A stretch of 64,000 bases of DNA from Kryptolebias marmoratus (GCF_001649575.2 NC_051446.1:21020866-21084865); one strand, 5' to 3'. Positions 1-11,318 are shown, counted from the first letter of the stretch. Program-made: numbers and translations. The notes: generated by a model not told the origin, from the sequence alone.

Positions 1-388
1 TTTTTTTTTTTTTTTCAAAATCTGTTTATTGTCTTTTACAATTCAAAGAGACATACAGACAAATAACTCACAAGTGCACAAAACACTTAACAAAACTAAA
101 AGAAAAGAAAACACATTAACAATTTAAACATTCAAGGTGACCAGCATTAGTTGATTACAGTGAGACAAAATATTTTAAGATTGATATCTCAGGGGAGTAT
201 GTAGAGACTTAGTCCAAGAGATTTAATCACAGTCCACAGGAATGAGGTGAAGGCAACGTCCTCCCTGGTTCTAGGCATCCCGACGTCAATGTTTAAGTTT
301 CATACATTTGGAATTAACATGAAGATAACAGATTTACAGTCATTATAAGAATAATAAACATAATCAAAATTAGCCAGAGTACATTCAG

Positions 389-3300
389 TCAATCCTCATT
401 ATGAGTATTTAAATTTTCCAAGAATAGCAAAAACTTTTCCCATATCTTTTGGAACACATAGTATTTACCCTTAATCATAAAGGTGAGTTTCTCCAAGGCA
501 AGAGAGCTTGATAATGCAGACATCCAAGTTTTTAGTTGGGGTCTGGTTACAGATTTCCAGGACCTGGCTATACTATACTTAGCCTGCACCAAACAATAAA
601 TTATGGACTTTTGATCGACCTTGCTTATTTGAGTTTGAGCAGGAAAAATTCCTAAGACACACAACCTAGGACAGAGATTGAGATCAATACCAATGATAAG
701 TGAAATTTTATCCAAAACCTCCTTCCAAAATTTCCGAATCTCAGGACATTCCCAAAGGCAGTGAATCAAACTGCCTTTATCTCCACATTTAGCACATGTA
801 TCCGGGATGTTGGAATTAAATTTATTTAGTAATGTTGGAGTAACATATGTTCTCATCAACCATTTGTATTGGATTAATTTAAATTGAGTATTAATAGATT
901 GTGTCTGTGCCTTCAGACAGGCCCTCTGCCATTCTTCTACTGATATGTTACATTTCAAGTCTTCACACCAAGCCAGTCGTTTGTGCTCTGAGGATGTCTG
1001 GGAGCTGTCTTTGATGATGTTATAAAAGCGGGATATTAGGCCCTTCTTCAAATGGTCATTTGTTGCCAATTCTTCTATAGAAGTAAGAGTAGGCAATGTT
1101 AGAGACTTTTGAGTACCCATGACAAAACTTCTGATTTGCAAAAACTTAAAAAAATGTTTAGTTGGAATGTCAAATTTTTGTTTCAAATCTTCAAACCTCA
1201 TCATAATCCCTTTATCAAATAAATCTGAGATTTTGCATAAACCTTTAGCAAACCATGTTTTAAAGCCCATGTCTTTCCTACCTGGTTCAAATGACATATT
1301 GCCCCAGATCGGGGAGAATTGGGATAGTGTTAGCATTTCATTTTTGAATTTATGAGCATCATACCATACTCGGATAGTATTTTTAACAAATGGGTTGGAA
1401 GTATTTTTTAATAACTCTTTGCATTTCCTTGAGTATAGATATGAATTTAGGGATAAAGGAGTGGCATTTATATTTTCTATTTTTACCCACGACAGATCAG
1501 TTGCTGAAAACCAGCAGGATGCACTAGAGAGCTGAGCAGCCCAATAATACCACTTAAAATTTGGCACACCCAGCCCTCCTCTGTCATATGGAAGATATAA
1601 TAAGGATAACCGTAATCGGGCTCGTCTGTTGTTCCAAATGAAGTTATTTAGGATTGTTTGAATTTTTGTAAAAAAACCGTCAGGAGGATTAAGGGGGATA
1701 GCCTGGAAAAGATATAAGAATTTAGGGAGAACGATCATTTTGAGAATATTTATACGGCCAATCATAGATATAGGCAAGGTAGACCATCTATCAAGCGATT
1801 CCATTATTGAATTAACCACCGGCGTGTAATTTGCCCGAACCAGATCATCTATGTTTGGAGTAATCTTTATGCCTAAGTAAGTAAGGCTCTCTTTTGCCAC
1901 CTGAAATGTTGTATGAATTGGAGGATTATTTCTTTCAGCCTGTTTTAAAAATAGGATGGCGGATTTAGATTCGTTAAGTTTATAACCGGAAATATAACTA
2001 AACTCATTGATAGTTTTGAGAAGTTGGGGGATTGAGCAATTTAGATTGGACAACATTAAAATAATATCATCGGCAAATAATCCAATTTTAGATTCAATAT
2101 TTTTTATCCTGACGCCATGTATGTTTTGATTATTCCTTATGGCAATAGCCAATGGCTTAATTCCCAGCACAAAGAGGAGGGGCGAGAGGGGACAACCTTG
2201 ACGCGTGCCCCTACCGAGATTAAATGACTTAGATACAATGTTATTAGTTATAACTGAGGCAGAGGGTTTATTATAAAGTATTTTAATCCAGTTTATGAAA
2301 TAACTACCAAAACCAAATTGAGAGAGAACTTTGTAGAGATAATTATGTTCCACTCTATCGAATGCTTTTTCTGCATCAAGTGAAAGCAAAGCTGTATCAG
2401 GGTGTTCATATTTAGCATGAATTATATTCAGCACACGACGGATGCCGTGATGCGCTTGCCGCCCCTTTATAAATCCGTTCTGATCAGGGTCAGAAAGGGA
2501 TGGTAAAAATTTCTCAAGCCTGATTGCTAGAACTTTAGATATTATTTTGGCATCAGAATTTATAAGTGAGATTGGTCGGAAGGATTCGCATCTAGTGGGA
2601 GATTTTCCCGGTTTAGGTAGGACTGTTATGATTGCATTACGTAGGGAAGGAGGTAATTCTTTAATGGTATAACTTTCCAACAGCATATTATAGAGGGGTT
2701 GCAGTAATTTGTTTTTAAATATTTTATATAGGTCCAAAGGAATCCCATCTGGACCAGGTGATTTTCCTGATTTTAGTTTGTCTATTGCATTTGAGAGTTC
2801 ACCTATAGATATTGGCATATCCAGATCCGATTTAGCTATTTCACTAAGTGTGGGGATGTTTACAGAATTAAGAAAGGAGTCAAGTGATGCTTGTGGTATG
2901 TGCCCTTTAGACGTATATAATTTTGAGTAATAATCTTTAAAGAGATCATTAATTTTTTGAGGATCAGTAGTATTTTCATTTTCAGATATAATTTCATTTA
3001 TTGCCCTCTCATTCTGCAAAGCCTTAATGCGCCACGCTAGAAGTTTTCCTGCCTTCTCTCCCTGATCATAGTAGGATTGTTTCAATCTGAATATCTCTGA
3101 TGAAGCTTTGTTAGTGGATAGTTTGTCATATTTTGCTCTCAGTATTAGCAATTCTTGTTGCTTTTCTTTAGAGCCCTTTAGATTTAACTCAAGCTCAGTC
3201 TCTTTTATTTGTTCTTCAAGTTTTAGCATTTCCATGACAGTTTTGTTAGTTTTATTTTTTGTGTAGCTTATCATCTGACCCCGTATAAAAGCCTTAAAGG

Positions 3301-4165
3301 CTTCCCATCTAATAGATGCTGTAGTCTCAGATTTATTAAGGCTGAAGTAATCATCAATATTTATCTCAATAAATTTCAGAAATTTGGGAATTTGCAACCA
3401 GTGGGGTTTTAATCGCCAAATAGGATTACGATTAAACGCAATTATGGGTGAAAATTTAAACATGCATAGTGAGTGGTCAGAGATCAATATGCTTTTGTAG
3501 GCACAACTCTTAGTTCTGGAAACCAAGGAGTTTGAAATTAGGAAGTAATCTATACGGCTATAGCTATTATGAGTGGTTGAGTGGCAAGAAAATTCTTTCT
3601 TTGTTGGATTCTGTACTCTCCAGATATCTCTTAAGTTTAGTTCAGACATAAAATGTTGAATAACCCGTCTACTTTTAGGGTGGGACAAATCTAAACCTGA
3701 TGATCGGTCGAGATTCGGATCTAACGTACAATTAAAATCTCCACCAAAGATCACATCACCGTGGAAAGCTGTAATAGAGAGAAACAAATTATTGTAGAAA
3801 TCAGGGTCATCTATATTAGGACCATACAGGTTAACCAAAATTAAGTTTTGGTTCATCAATGAGGCTTGGATTATTATGAATCTCCCAGCAGGATCTATGA
3901 TAGTCTTTTTTATACAAACAGGTAAAGATTTATGAATAAGAATTGCCACACCCCTAGAGTGTGGAGAAAATGAGCTAGAAAGTATTTGACCCGGCCATCT
4001 TCTTCTTAGTCGTGCAACTTCGGTTGTAAGTAAGTGTGTTTCTTGGATAAAAACCAGTTTTGGATGGTATTGTTTAAGTCTATTCATTACTTTTTTGAGT
4101 TTGATCAATTTCCTAAGGCCTCTTACATTCCAGGAGATCACATCAACAACGGACTCCGTACTCAT
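389..4165 (-). CDS. LINE L1 ORF2 polyprotein: endonuclease-reverse transcriptase
   Basis: This 1258-residue protein nicks target DNA and copies the element RNA (target-primed reverse transcription). The first 240 residues form an exonuclease/endonuclease/phosphatase fold: WNVRGL near residue 12, QETHL near 41, then LYGPN, GGDFN and SRIDYF, ending in the SDH triad. The reverse transcriptase spans roughly residues 480-760: a LPKPGK/FRPISL region, SLDAEKAFDRVEH, GTRQGCPLSPLLF and the catalytic FADD at residues 697-700 (window 2066-2077). Near the C-terminus, C1124-x2-C1127 followed by H and C gives the CCHC knuckle typical of L1 ORF2. All catalytic motifs are present with no stop or frameshift, so it could be functional. 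The start MSTESVVDVISWNVRG is the first Met before the endonuclease motif. Confidence 0.95.
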   Translation of the reverse strand: MSTESVVDVISWNVRGLRKLIKLKKVMNRLKQYHPKLVFIQETHLLTTEVARLRRRWPGQILSSSFSPHSRGVAILIHKSLPVCIKKTIIDPAGRFIIIQASLMNQNLILVNLYGPNIDDPDFYNNLFLSITAFHGDVIFGGDFNCTLDPNLDRSSGLDLSHPKSRRVIQHFMSELNLRDIWRVQNPTKKEFSCHSTTHNSYSRIDYFLISNSLVSRTKSCAYKSILISDHSLCMFKFSPIIAFNRNPIWRLKPHWLQIPKFLKFIEINIDDYFSLNKSETTASIRWEAFKAFIRGQMISYTKNKTNKTVMEMLKLEEQIKETELELNLKGSKEKQQELLILRAKYDKLSTNKASSEIFRLKQSYYDQGEKAGKLLAWRIKALQNERAINEIISENENTTDPQKINDLFKDYYSKLYTSKGHIPQASLDSFLNSVNIPTLSEIAKSDLDMPISIGELSNAIDKLKSGKSPGPDGIPLDLYKIFKNKLLQPLYNMLLESYTIKELPPSLRNAIITVLPKPGKSPTRCESFRPISLINSDAKIISKVLAIRLEKFLPSLSDPDQNGFIKGRQAHHGIRRVLNIIHAKYEHPDTALLSLDAEKAFDRVEHNYLYKVLSQFGFGSYFINWIKILYNKPSASVITNNIVSKSFNLGRGTRQGCPLSPLLFVLGIKPLAIAIRNNQNIHGVRIKNIESKIGLFADDIILMLSNLNCSIPQLLKTINEFSYISGYKLNESKSAILFLKQAERNNPPIHTTFQVAKESLTYLGIKITPNIDDLVRANYTPVVNSIMESLDRWSTLPISMIGRINILKMIVLPKFLYLFQAIPLNPPDGFFTKIQTILNNFIWNNRRARLRLSLLYLPYDRGGLGVPNFKWYYWAAQLSSASCWFSATDLSWVKIENINATPLSLNSYLYSRKCKELLKNTSNPFVKNTIRVWYDAHKFKNEMLTLSQFSPIWGNMSFEPGRKDMGFKTWFAKGLCKISDLFDKGIMMRFEDLKQKFDIPTKHFFKFLQIRSFVMGTQKSLTLPTLTSIEELATNDHLKKGLISRFYNIIKDSSQTSSEHKRLAWCEDLKCNISVEEWQRACLKAQTQSINTQFKLIQYKWLMRTYVTPTLLNKFNSNIPDTCAKCGDKGSLIHCLWECPEIRKFWKEVLDKISLIIGIDLNLCPRLCVLGIFPAQTQISKVDQKSIIYCLVQAKYSIARSWKSVTRPQLKTWMSALSSSLALEKLTFMIKGKYYVFQKIWEKFLLFLENLNTHNED

Positions 4166-4568
4166 TTGCTTAATGTCAATATATCATCTCTTTCTGTTTT
4201 TTGTCTCAACTGTACGAACTTGCAATTTACAACTTGTAGAACATTGCACCTTGAAAACATTGAACATTTACAAACACAAAAGACTTTCCTGAGATTTCCC
4301 ACCAGTGGGAATCTCCTACTCCCTTCCCCCTCTATTCTGTGACTTGGCTATGCTACTGATCCTAGAAAAACAGGAGCAGAAAAAACGTCTGCTTAAACAA
4401 CTCGCACCACAACATTAAACTGCGAACCCCGACCATTGTAACCAAGAATTATTCCCCACCGCTATGAGGGAGAGACTTAGTCGAAATGTGTATTGTCCAG
4501 GATCACCGATCAAATGAAATATTGATCCTTATTAAACCTTGCTTACGCCATCAAGCGTGTAAGTGTGG

Positions 4569-5459
4569 TTACCCGTCAGTTTGTTGTCTTGCTTTCTGTA
4601 TAAATTCCTCCACCTCCGTTGGCGTGTGGAAGAGGAAGCGATTGCCGCGTTGGAAAATCCTCATCTTTGCTGGGAATATCAGCCCAAAGTTTATATTTAG
4701 ATTACGGAGTTGTTGTTTCACCTGGTCGTATTGTTTCCGTTGTTTCACCACCTCCGCGGATAGGTCAGGGAAGAACATCACATGGCGGCCGTTGTACATC
4801 ACCTTTCCTTTCAGACGGGCTGCAGTCATCACCCTCATCTTGTCTTGATAGTTTAAGAATTTCATGATGATCACGCGTGGCGGGCCGCCTGGAACACTCT
4901 GGCCCTGCAGCCTGTGGGCCCGCTCGATAATGGGGGGGGATGGAAACGCGTCCCGTCCCAGGACCTCTATCAGCCAGATCTGCAGAAAAGCAGCGGTGTC
5001 CCCTTGTTCTGTCTTTTCGGGTAAACCCACGAGTCTCAAGTTGGATCTCCGGCTTCTGTTTTCAAGCTCGTCTACCTTCAAAGCGAGATCCTGGATTTTC
5101 TTTTGTATGGATGTTTCTTTGCCTGTTAACGAGGCGACGCCGTCCTCCAGGTTACTAATGCGGGATTCTGCAGAGGTAAGCCTCTCGAGGAATACTCCAA
5201 TTGTGTCTTTAATTTCTTGATTCGAAGTTATAATTTCCTGTAGTTGCGTGGTAAAGTGAGTTTTCAAGGCTTGAATTGCTTCCAGGAGGTTAGCTTCAGA
5301 AGTCCGGGAGCTAGCGTTAGCTTCCTCCATGTGCTCGGTTTCCACTTCGCTGCTAGCCTCGCCTTCGGATCCCTCTTTGCTGGTAGTTTTAGTTTTTAAT
5401 TTGTGTTTACTCGGCATCTTGGCAGGTTGAATTGAATCCCAGAGAGTTTGCTCGTACAA
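4569..5459 (-). CDS. LINE L1 ORF1 RNA-binding chaperone protein
   Basis: This protein of about 296 residues packages the element RNA. The likely true start is the Met at 5417 (MPSKHKLKTK); the upstream Met at 5459 adds 14 residues. In order it has a charged N-terminus rich in E, S and T; a coiled coil (about residues 55-135, heptad-like LLEAIQALKTHFTTQLQEII and ISNLEDGVASLTG); the junction ENRSRRSNLRLVGLPE that opens the RRM domain of L1 ORF1p; and a C-terminal domain (VIIMKFLNYQDKMRVM, LRNLNINFGLIFPAKMRI) typical of transposase-22/L1 ORF1. It sits about 400 bp upstream of ORF2 on the element strand. The reading frame is intact. Confidence 0.9.
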   Translation of the reverse strand: MYEQTLWDSIQPAKMPSKHKLKTKTTSKEGSEGEASSEVETEHMEEANASSRTSEANLLEAIQALKTHFTTQLQEIITSNQEIKDTIGVFLERLTSAESRISNLEDGVASLTGKETSIQKKIQDLALKVDELENRSRRSNLRLVGLPEKTEQGDTAAFLQIWLIEVLGRDAFPSPPIIERAHRLQGQSVPGGPPRVIIMKFLNYQDKMRVMTAARLKGKVMYNGRHVMFFPDLSAEVVKQRKQYDQVKQQLRNLNINFGLIFPAKMRIFQRGNRFLFHTPTEVEEFIQKARQQTDG

Positions 5460-5895
5460 AAAATATATTAGCAGTGGTCTAGATATCTAAATGTAGGGTA
5501 TATTGGTCGGAGCTCAGAGCCCTGCAGCTGCTCAGTCAGACGCCATAACCGGAAGTGACATCGTCGTATTTTTACCTCTGTAAATGTTTGTTTCTTCTTT
5601 TCAAGTGAAGAAATTCAGTCCCACTGGGTGTGCGTTCTTCATTTCAGCCTCACCTGACCCGGCTGATCCCGACACCATGAGAAATCTGAATTGCTTTGTG
5701 CGCTGGACGTAAAAAAAAAAAAAAAAAAGATGCAAATGGTGTTTTTTTTTTTTTTTTTCTTTCGCCTGCCCATGTCCGCCCACTCTGGTCTTTTCACTGG
5801 AAAAAAGATTTTGTACTTATTGCTGTAACCCGAGTGACCGAACGGCTCTCCTCTGAGTTTGAACGAAACGAGACGACTTTGTAAAACATCACGTT

Positions 5896-5930
<35 letters not shown>
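5896..5930. repeat. (GT)n microsatellite
   Basis: A perfect run of TG/GT dinucleotides of about 35 bp. It is flanked by unique DNA that leads into a GATTA-rich block. Confidence 0.9.
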
Positions 5931-5933
<3 letters not shown>

Positions 5934-6482
5934 CGAGCATATGATTTTGAGTGGAGTAATTTAGCAGATGAGCAGCTGGCCATTGTTAGAGGGATAATCT
6001 GGCTCTTGCTGCTCAGATAGGTTAACATCCAGCAGATTAGAGCAGATTACTCCCCCTTCAAGCACACACCAGACAGGACAGGAGCCAGCCCCCCTCTCCC
6101 CCCCTCTGCCTCCCTCTCTGTCCCTCCCCCAAGTTATCAAACCCTCCTCCCTTTTCTCTTCCTCATTTTGACCCTCATTTATTTCATCCTCTCTGAGCAG
6201 TTTATACTTTCTTGTTGCAAATCATCCCGCCGGCTTTTCCTTTCTGCTTCCAGCTGGAGATCAATTTGCTTCTCTTCTTTTATTTCAAAGTCAGAAAAAA
6301 CGTTACCAGCCCCTCCTCAACACGGTTAAACACACCTATTAAATTACTTTGAATTGTTAAAATTATGATTAAACTAAACTGGAACCTCAGATAGTTTGTG
6401 CTCAGCAACAAATGTATAGATAACTTTACTTTGTTTCTTTAAAGATTCCCTAAAATCTTACCTTGTGGTTTGTCTCATTTGT

Positions 6483-6597
6483 CTCTATGTGTCCCTGTGA
6501 TTGACTTGCGACCTGTCCAGGGTGTCCCCCGCCTCTCGCACGGCGATGGCTGGAGATGGGCACCAGCTCCCTGCGACCCGGAAAGGAGAATTAGGTA
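6483..6597. repeat. Old dispersed teleost repeat (GCGACCTGTCCAGGGTGT type)
   Basis: The words GTGATTGACTTGCGACCTG, TCCAGGGTGTCCCCCGCCTC, GGCTGGAGATGGGCACCAGC and TGCGACCCGGAAAGGA follow the order of a very common fish dispersed repeat, which I recall as usually ending in GGATAAGCGG and a GGATGGATGG tail. This copy is mutated and lacks the tail. The class assignment (SINE or LINE tail) is not certain. Confidence 0.75.
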
Positions 6598-7206
6598 AAA
6601 AAAATGTACCTTTGTGAAAGTTTTACCTTAACTTCTATTCACCTGCGATAACAAGCTTGTATAAGAACTTCAGCTCAGGTCAACAAAACAAAAGTTTCAA
6701 ACTCGTTCTCATCCATTTCTTTTCTGTGCCACCGTTTCCCGCCCCCTCTGAGCTCGGCTGAACATGTGTAACTGCAGGATGTTAATGTTTTAGCTGTGCT
6801 CGCTTATTAAATCAGAGCGACCACGCGTCAGGAAGCCTAACAGTCAGTTGTTTGTTAAAGCTCCAGCTGTTTATTTTTGGCCCCCGGTGTTTATTTGTCA
6901 GGCGGGCGCTGTGTTTATCTCACCCAAGCTATTAATTAAAAACCCTCCGAGTGGTGAGACGACACTAACAAAACACAGAATAATTATATTATTATTATTC
7001 ACCTTACATCTGGCCCAGCTGTCCTAATCTGCTGTTTGAAAGCATCGCGGAGAAACGCACATGTGACGAATTATTAGTCAAATTATGGGATTATTCTGTT
7101 TGCTCATCTGTCAGTGAGGTGATTCTGTTTAATGTTTGTGTCACCCATCTGGATACATATTTGTGAGCATCTGTGTGTGTTTGTGACCTGTCAGGTTGTT
7201 TGAGCA

Positions 7207-7234
7207 CGCACACACACACACACACACACACACA
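7207..7234. repeat. (CA)n microsatellite
   Basis: A perfect CA run of about 28 bp following GAGCACG. Confidence 0.9.
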
Positions 7235-7599
7235 GGACTGTTTGAAAGTCTTTGGCTTCGGCTGCTTCTTTCATTAATTTTTTTTTTTTGTGATTTTTTT
7301 TCATTTGACAAGTAAAGGACAAAACGGTGTTGACTCGCTGATTCATCCCAGGAGTTACTGGTGCCTGAAGAAATTATAGATCAGAATTAAGTGGCTCAAG
7401 AAACAAACAAAAGGCTAAAGATGAAAAAAAAAAATGATTCTCTTGTAAAACTTTTAGAAAACTTGTCGAATTATTGCACGAGAAAATGTGGGTCCTTGCA
7501 AGCGAAGTGTAAAGAAATTGCATTTTCTGAAAATGCAGTGTGCATTTGACTGCTGAAACTTACTGAATCAGCCAAAACGGAGTTGTTAATGATAATAGA

Positions 7600-7900
7600 A
7601 GCAGAACATTAGCTAAAACCTGAAAGGGGAAAAAAGCTAAAAGTAAGAAAAGGGAAGCAACATGGTAGCTAGAAGCTACAGGTAGGAAAAAAAGCTGGCT
7701 AAAGGTAACAAAATACGAGCTAGAGGCAGCAAAACGTTAGCTAAAAGTACCGGAACAGTAGCTAAAATTAGCAAAGGGATAGTTAAAACCTAAAAACTAA
7801 AAGTAGCATGAGAAGAGAAATACAAAGCTGAAGAGATCTCATTGTGTTTTTATTGGGAAAATATTTGCAAATGGAGTTAAATATTTTAAAAGGTGTAAAA
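7600..7900. repeat. Degenerate GCTAAAAGTAGCAAA tandem-repeat element, copy 1
   Basis: A loose array of units of about 15-20 bp built on TTAGCTAAAA-GTAGCAAA variants runs from about 7600 to 7810. It is followed by a non-repetitive tail (GCTGAAGAGATCTCATTG ... GGGAAAATATTTGCAAATGG). The same array plus the same tail recurs near 45130-45370, so this is a dispersed element with an internal tandem array, not a private microsatellite. No coding capacity is seen. Confidence 0.6.
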
Positions 7901-10900
7901 ATGACAAAAAAAAGTTGTGGCGCCCATCTTCTGAATGAGCTGAAGGTTTTGATGCATGAAGGGCTAAAATAGCACAACTTATGCAGAAGCAGTTGGTTTG
8001 CAAAAAGTAGGCAAAAAACAAACAAACAGGGAAACAATAGTCTAAATGCTGACTCAGCAGTCACACTGTTAAACATGACTCAGTAAATAAATATATATTT
8101 GTGCAGTTCTGCAGGTGGCTCCCTGGTGAAACAGCAGGATTACTTCAGGATGGGGTATTGAGTTACAAACCAATCAGCCGCTGGGCTTAGTCGCTCAGGT
8201 ACTTGAGTACCTGTCATCCCCAGCTTTCTTTGACAAAGGTCAAGACATGGGCAGACAGTGACCACACACCAGGAGACTCAGCGCTGCGTCCATCTGTCCA
8301 CGTGTGCAGTAAGCTTCAGGGGACGGACAGAACAAACTCTCACTCGTTTCTTAGAATCAGTCGGTGAATCGTAGCTGTTAGCATCAGGTTAGTGTAAACC
8401 CTCTCTTTCCACCTTCTTATAATCATCCCTCCCGGTCCGTCTCACCCCGTCCCTCCTTTGTTCGGAGCCATTGTCCACCAGATTCTCCTGCGGTCCTGTC
8501 ACAGCACAGAAGCACAACAAAGACTCAGGAAGTGATTAGTGGCTTAACGAGGAGGAGGCTTTGGGGACGGAGTTGGGTGGGGTGGGGGGTGTTCAGCCTT
8601 TTTTAAAGGACTGGTAAGGAGGTTAAAGTTTCAGGGCTTAAGAGGTTAGTGTTAAGTTGTGGAGGTCAGCGGTGAGGTTAATTAGGAGCTGGGCTTTTGT
8701 TTACGAAGGATAAGGAGACGCAACGACGATTCACTTTGTCTCCTCTCAAAGTGTCATCCACCCGCTCTCCAGTCCCTCCTCCACCCTGAAGATTGTCCCA
8801 AATAAAGAGGTGGCTGAATTAACTTAGCCGTAACAATTAAAACACCCCTCTAATCACCGCGCTTCGAGCACCTCTGCTCGAGTATGTTTGGCATGTCCTT
8901 CCTGCTTTTAATAGAAGAATGTCTTTTCAAGCGAGGGGGATCTCTGGCCACGGCTGTGCTGTGTGTTTTCTCATTGTTCTGCTGTTACAACACAGAGAGA
9001 AAAGAAAACACGCTTCGTTTGTCTAAGGATTTTTTGGAATGAAGCAGACTGAGCGACGCGACGCTAGTTTGTGAAACAGAGAGATATCCAACACAGAAGA
9101 TGCTTAAATTCATCGACAACTTCTCATCCTGTCATATTAAGTCAAGTTGATTATCCACTGAGTAAACCTTTAGTGTTTGCCAATATTTATAATTTTACAT
9201 AGGTGCTGCTAAAAAGAGTTAAAGAATATTAGAAGTGCCAATTCTCTAAAACATATGAGTCACAAATAATAAAGTAAATTAGTTTTGAGATTGGAGTTGT
9301 TTTCAGAAGGCAGGAATCCAGCTAAACTAGCCGTTAGCTTAGCAATATGGTCAGAAATAAACTCTTTCTTCAAACAGGAGGGTTATCTACCACAGGTAAG
9401 ATATTTATTGTTCATAACCTTTCCATTGAACCCCCATTAGAAAGAGGGACCAACTTTTAATCAGTCTCAGGTTTCAGCTTTCTCAAACTTCAACGGAGCG
9501 TTAAGCCTGATACCCAGACGTTCTCACTCTAATTCACACCTTCATTCGTGGAAGCAAAACATCTCTTTTTGTGAGCCAGACAAACAAAAGACCCTAACGG
9601 CCCTCGAGAGGGAGGGGAGTGAGATTAATCTGCATGTGAATTTAGCTGCATCTCGCACTGTTTACAACTTGGAACGCCACACTCTCCAGTTTCAAATGGA
9701 AAAAGCTTCTCGGGTGGGAAGAGAAACGTCTTCAGCTACAGAAAAGTTGTTTTTTTACTTTTAAGACTTTTCAGGTGGTGCCTCAATTTCATATTAAACC
9801 TATAAATGTTTTTTTTTTTGCTGTTAGAGCTCTTAAATCTGAGCAAAGTCAATGAAATCAGTTTGAAAATGCTCGTCTGATTTTCTTTTAGCCAGTCAAT
9901 TCAAACATGGGGACAAAAATATAATAAATGTTTTAGTTTAACTTTTACAGTTGAAGTTTAAATCAACTTTATTTATTTTTAAATGTCATTTGATCTGATT
10001 AATCCAGTGAGAGGGGTAAAAAAAGGCCCACAGCAGCTCAGTCCACCAAGCTTGGACATCTGTCTGTTGGGGGTAATTGGCATTAACCCTTTAAACGGGG
10101 GTGACCCCCTTTTTTTTCTCGCTCTGGGGCTGTTTCAATGTGAGCGAGCGTCACAGCGCTGGGTGACATTTTGTTTAAAAGAGTGTTTTTTTTTCTTCTT
10201 CTTCTCTGCTTTGTGTTTGATGAATCCACTTCAGCATCATCCCCGCGCACAAAGTTCCACTCATGTTACTTTTAAATGAATTTTATCTTGACTTAACATT
10301 TTCTTAAAGACTTTATGATCAGATGTTAACCTGAAACCCCCTCCAAAAAGAAAATCAAGCGTATATGTTCTGGCTCAGTCTGTGTTTGTGGATGTCCCGA
10401 CAGGCGGCTCGACAACATATGGAGCAACAAACAAACCCGGAGATCAGTGTGAAAAGTGGCACACTCCGAAGCATATGGTCCAGGGCAGCCAAATGTTAAT
10501 GTTGATTGAATATGCTGCTCCATTACACTAATGTTGTCAGGCTGCGTGGCCCCCGACACTAATCCTAAAGCTCTGAATTTATGGATATTAGGGAAGAGAA
10601 AAGTGATTAGAAAGTGATTAGAGTAATGGGAGACCACTTACAGAAACATACGCTTTCAGGTCCAGGGGAGACTTCTGATCACTGTCAGCATTTTTGTTAC
10701 TGAACGGCAAACAGGTGATAAGTTACAATATCGCTCATAACGTTATATTCAGTTTGATCAAACCTGGGCGATATGCATTCCTTCAAGCACTGTTAGAAAT
10801 TTAATCTTCTCAGGGGCTTTTCTCTGCTACTATTTTCTTATTTTTGCTTAAATGTTTTATTCCTATGTGCTACTTTAAATCAAAGTTCCCATGACTTGTT

Positions 10901-11318
10901 TTTAACCTAAAATAACGGGTTGCAGCAGATTAAATGTGTTTAAGATAAAGTGGAGATATTTGTTGCCTCTTTCAAAGTTCAAGCTGAGAATATGAGAGAA
11001 CTGAAGACAGTAAGTATTCAAAGTCAAATTGAGCTTTATGTTAATGTTAGTTTCATGACTTCCCTGCATCAGTTGAATTTATGTTAAAGATAAAGACATC
11101 GGTGGGTGTCTGAGTGTTCTGCTGGTGGATCAGGAGGGAGATAAATCCTCTGTTTGATTGACAGCTCTTGTCATGTCAGTCCAGCTCTGAGGGTCCAATG
11201 AGGAGTCAGATGCTGGGTTCCTCCCTGACTCCCAGGTGAGCTAAAGAGTCTCAGTCCAGCAGATTTCTGTCACTCGGTTCCAGAAACGTCTCCTTTCCAG
11301 CTTCCTTCTGAGCTCCAG

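Larger units (their letters stand above)
1..5560 (-). mobile_element. Full-length L1-type LINE retrotransposon
   Basis: A non-LTR retrotransposon lies on the minus strand. Its 3' end is the run of 15 T (poly-A on the element strand) at 1-15. It is followed by a 3' UTR (about 16-388), a long ORF2 (389-4165), a spacer of about 400 bp and ORF1 (4569-5459). The 5' UTR is short. The 5' boundary is not sharp; I place it near 5560, after the stretch containing GCCATAACCGGAAGTGACATC. Both ORFs are open from end to end, which is unusual for fish LINE copies and points to a young insertion. Target-site duplications cannot be tested because the 3' flank lies outside the window. The two-ORF layout, the APE-type endonuclease and the RRM-bearing ORF1 place it in the L1/Tx1 group. 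No extra site-specific domain is visible. Confidence 0.9.
5561..11318. other. Intergenic region upstream of the Six gene, no coding exon recognised
   Basis: No open frame here has codon content or homology I recognise. The interval contains an A-run/T-run pair around an ATGCAAAT octamer (5711-5758), a GT repeat, a polypyrimidine stretch (6090-6160), an old dispersed repeat (6483-6597), a CA repeat (7207-7234) and a GCTAAAAGTAGCAAA-type tandem region (7600-7900). Several complex non-repetitive blocks (5930-6070, 6770-7180, 8520-8960, 9580-9680, 9985-10170, 10430-10640) are dense in TAATTA, GATTA, TAATCC and CAGCTG words and look like candidate conserved regulatory DNA of the downstream homeobox gene. 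That last reading is inference. Confidence 0.5.

Noticed and set aside
4034..4342. Plus-strand frames at the 5' end of LINE ORF2
   Set aside because: Shadows of the minus-strand endonuclease reading frame.
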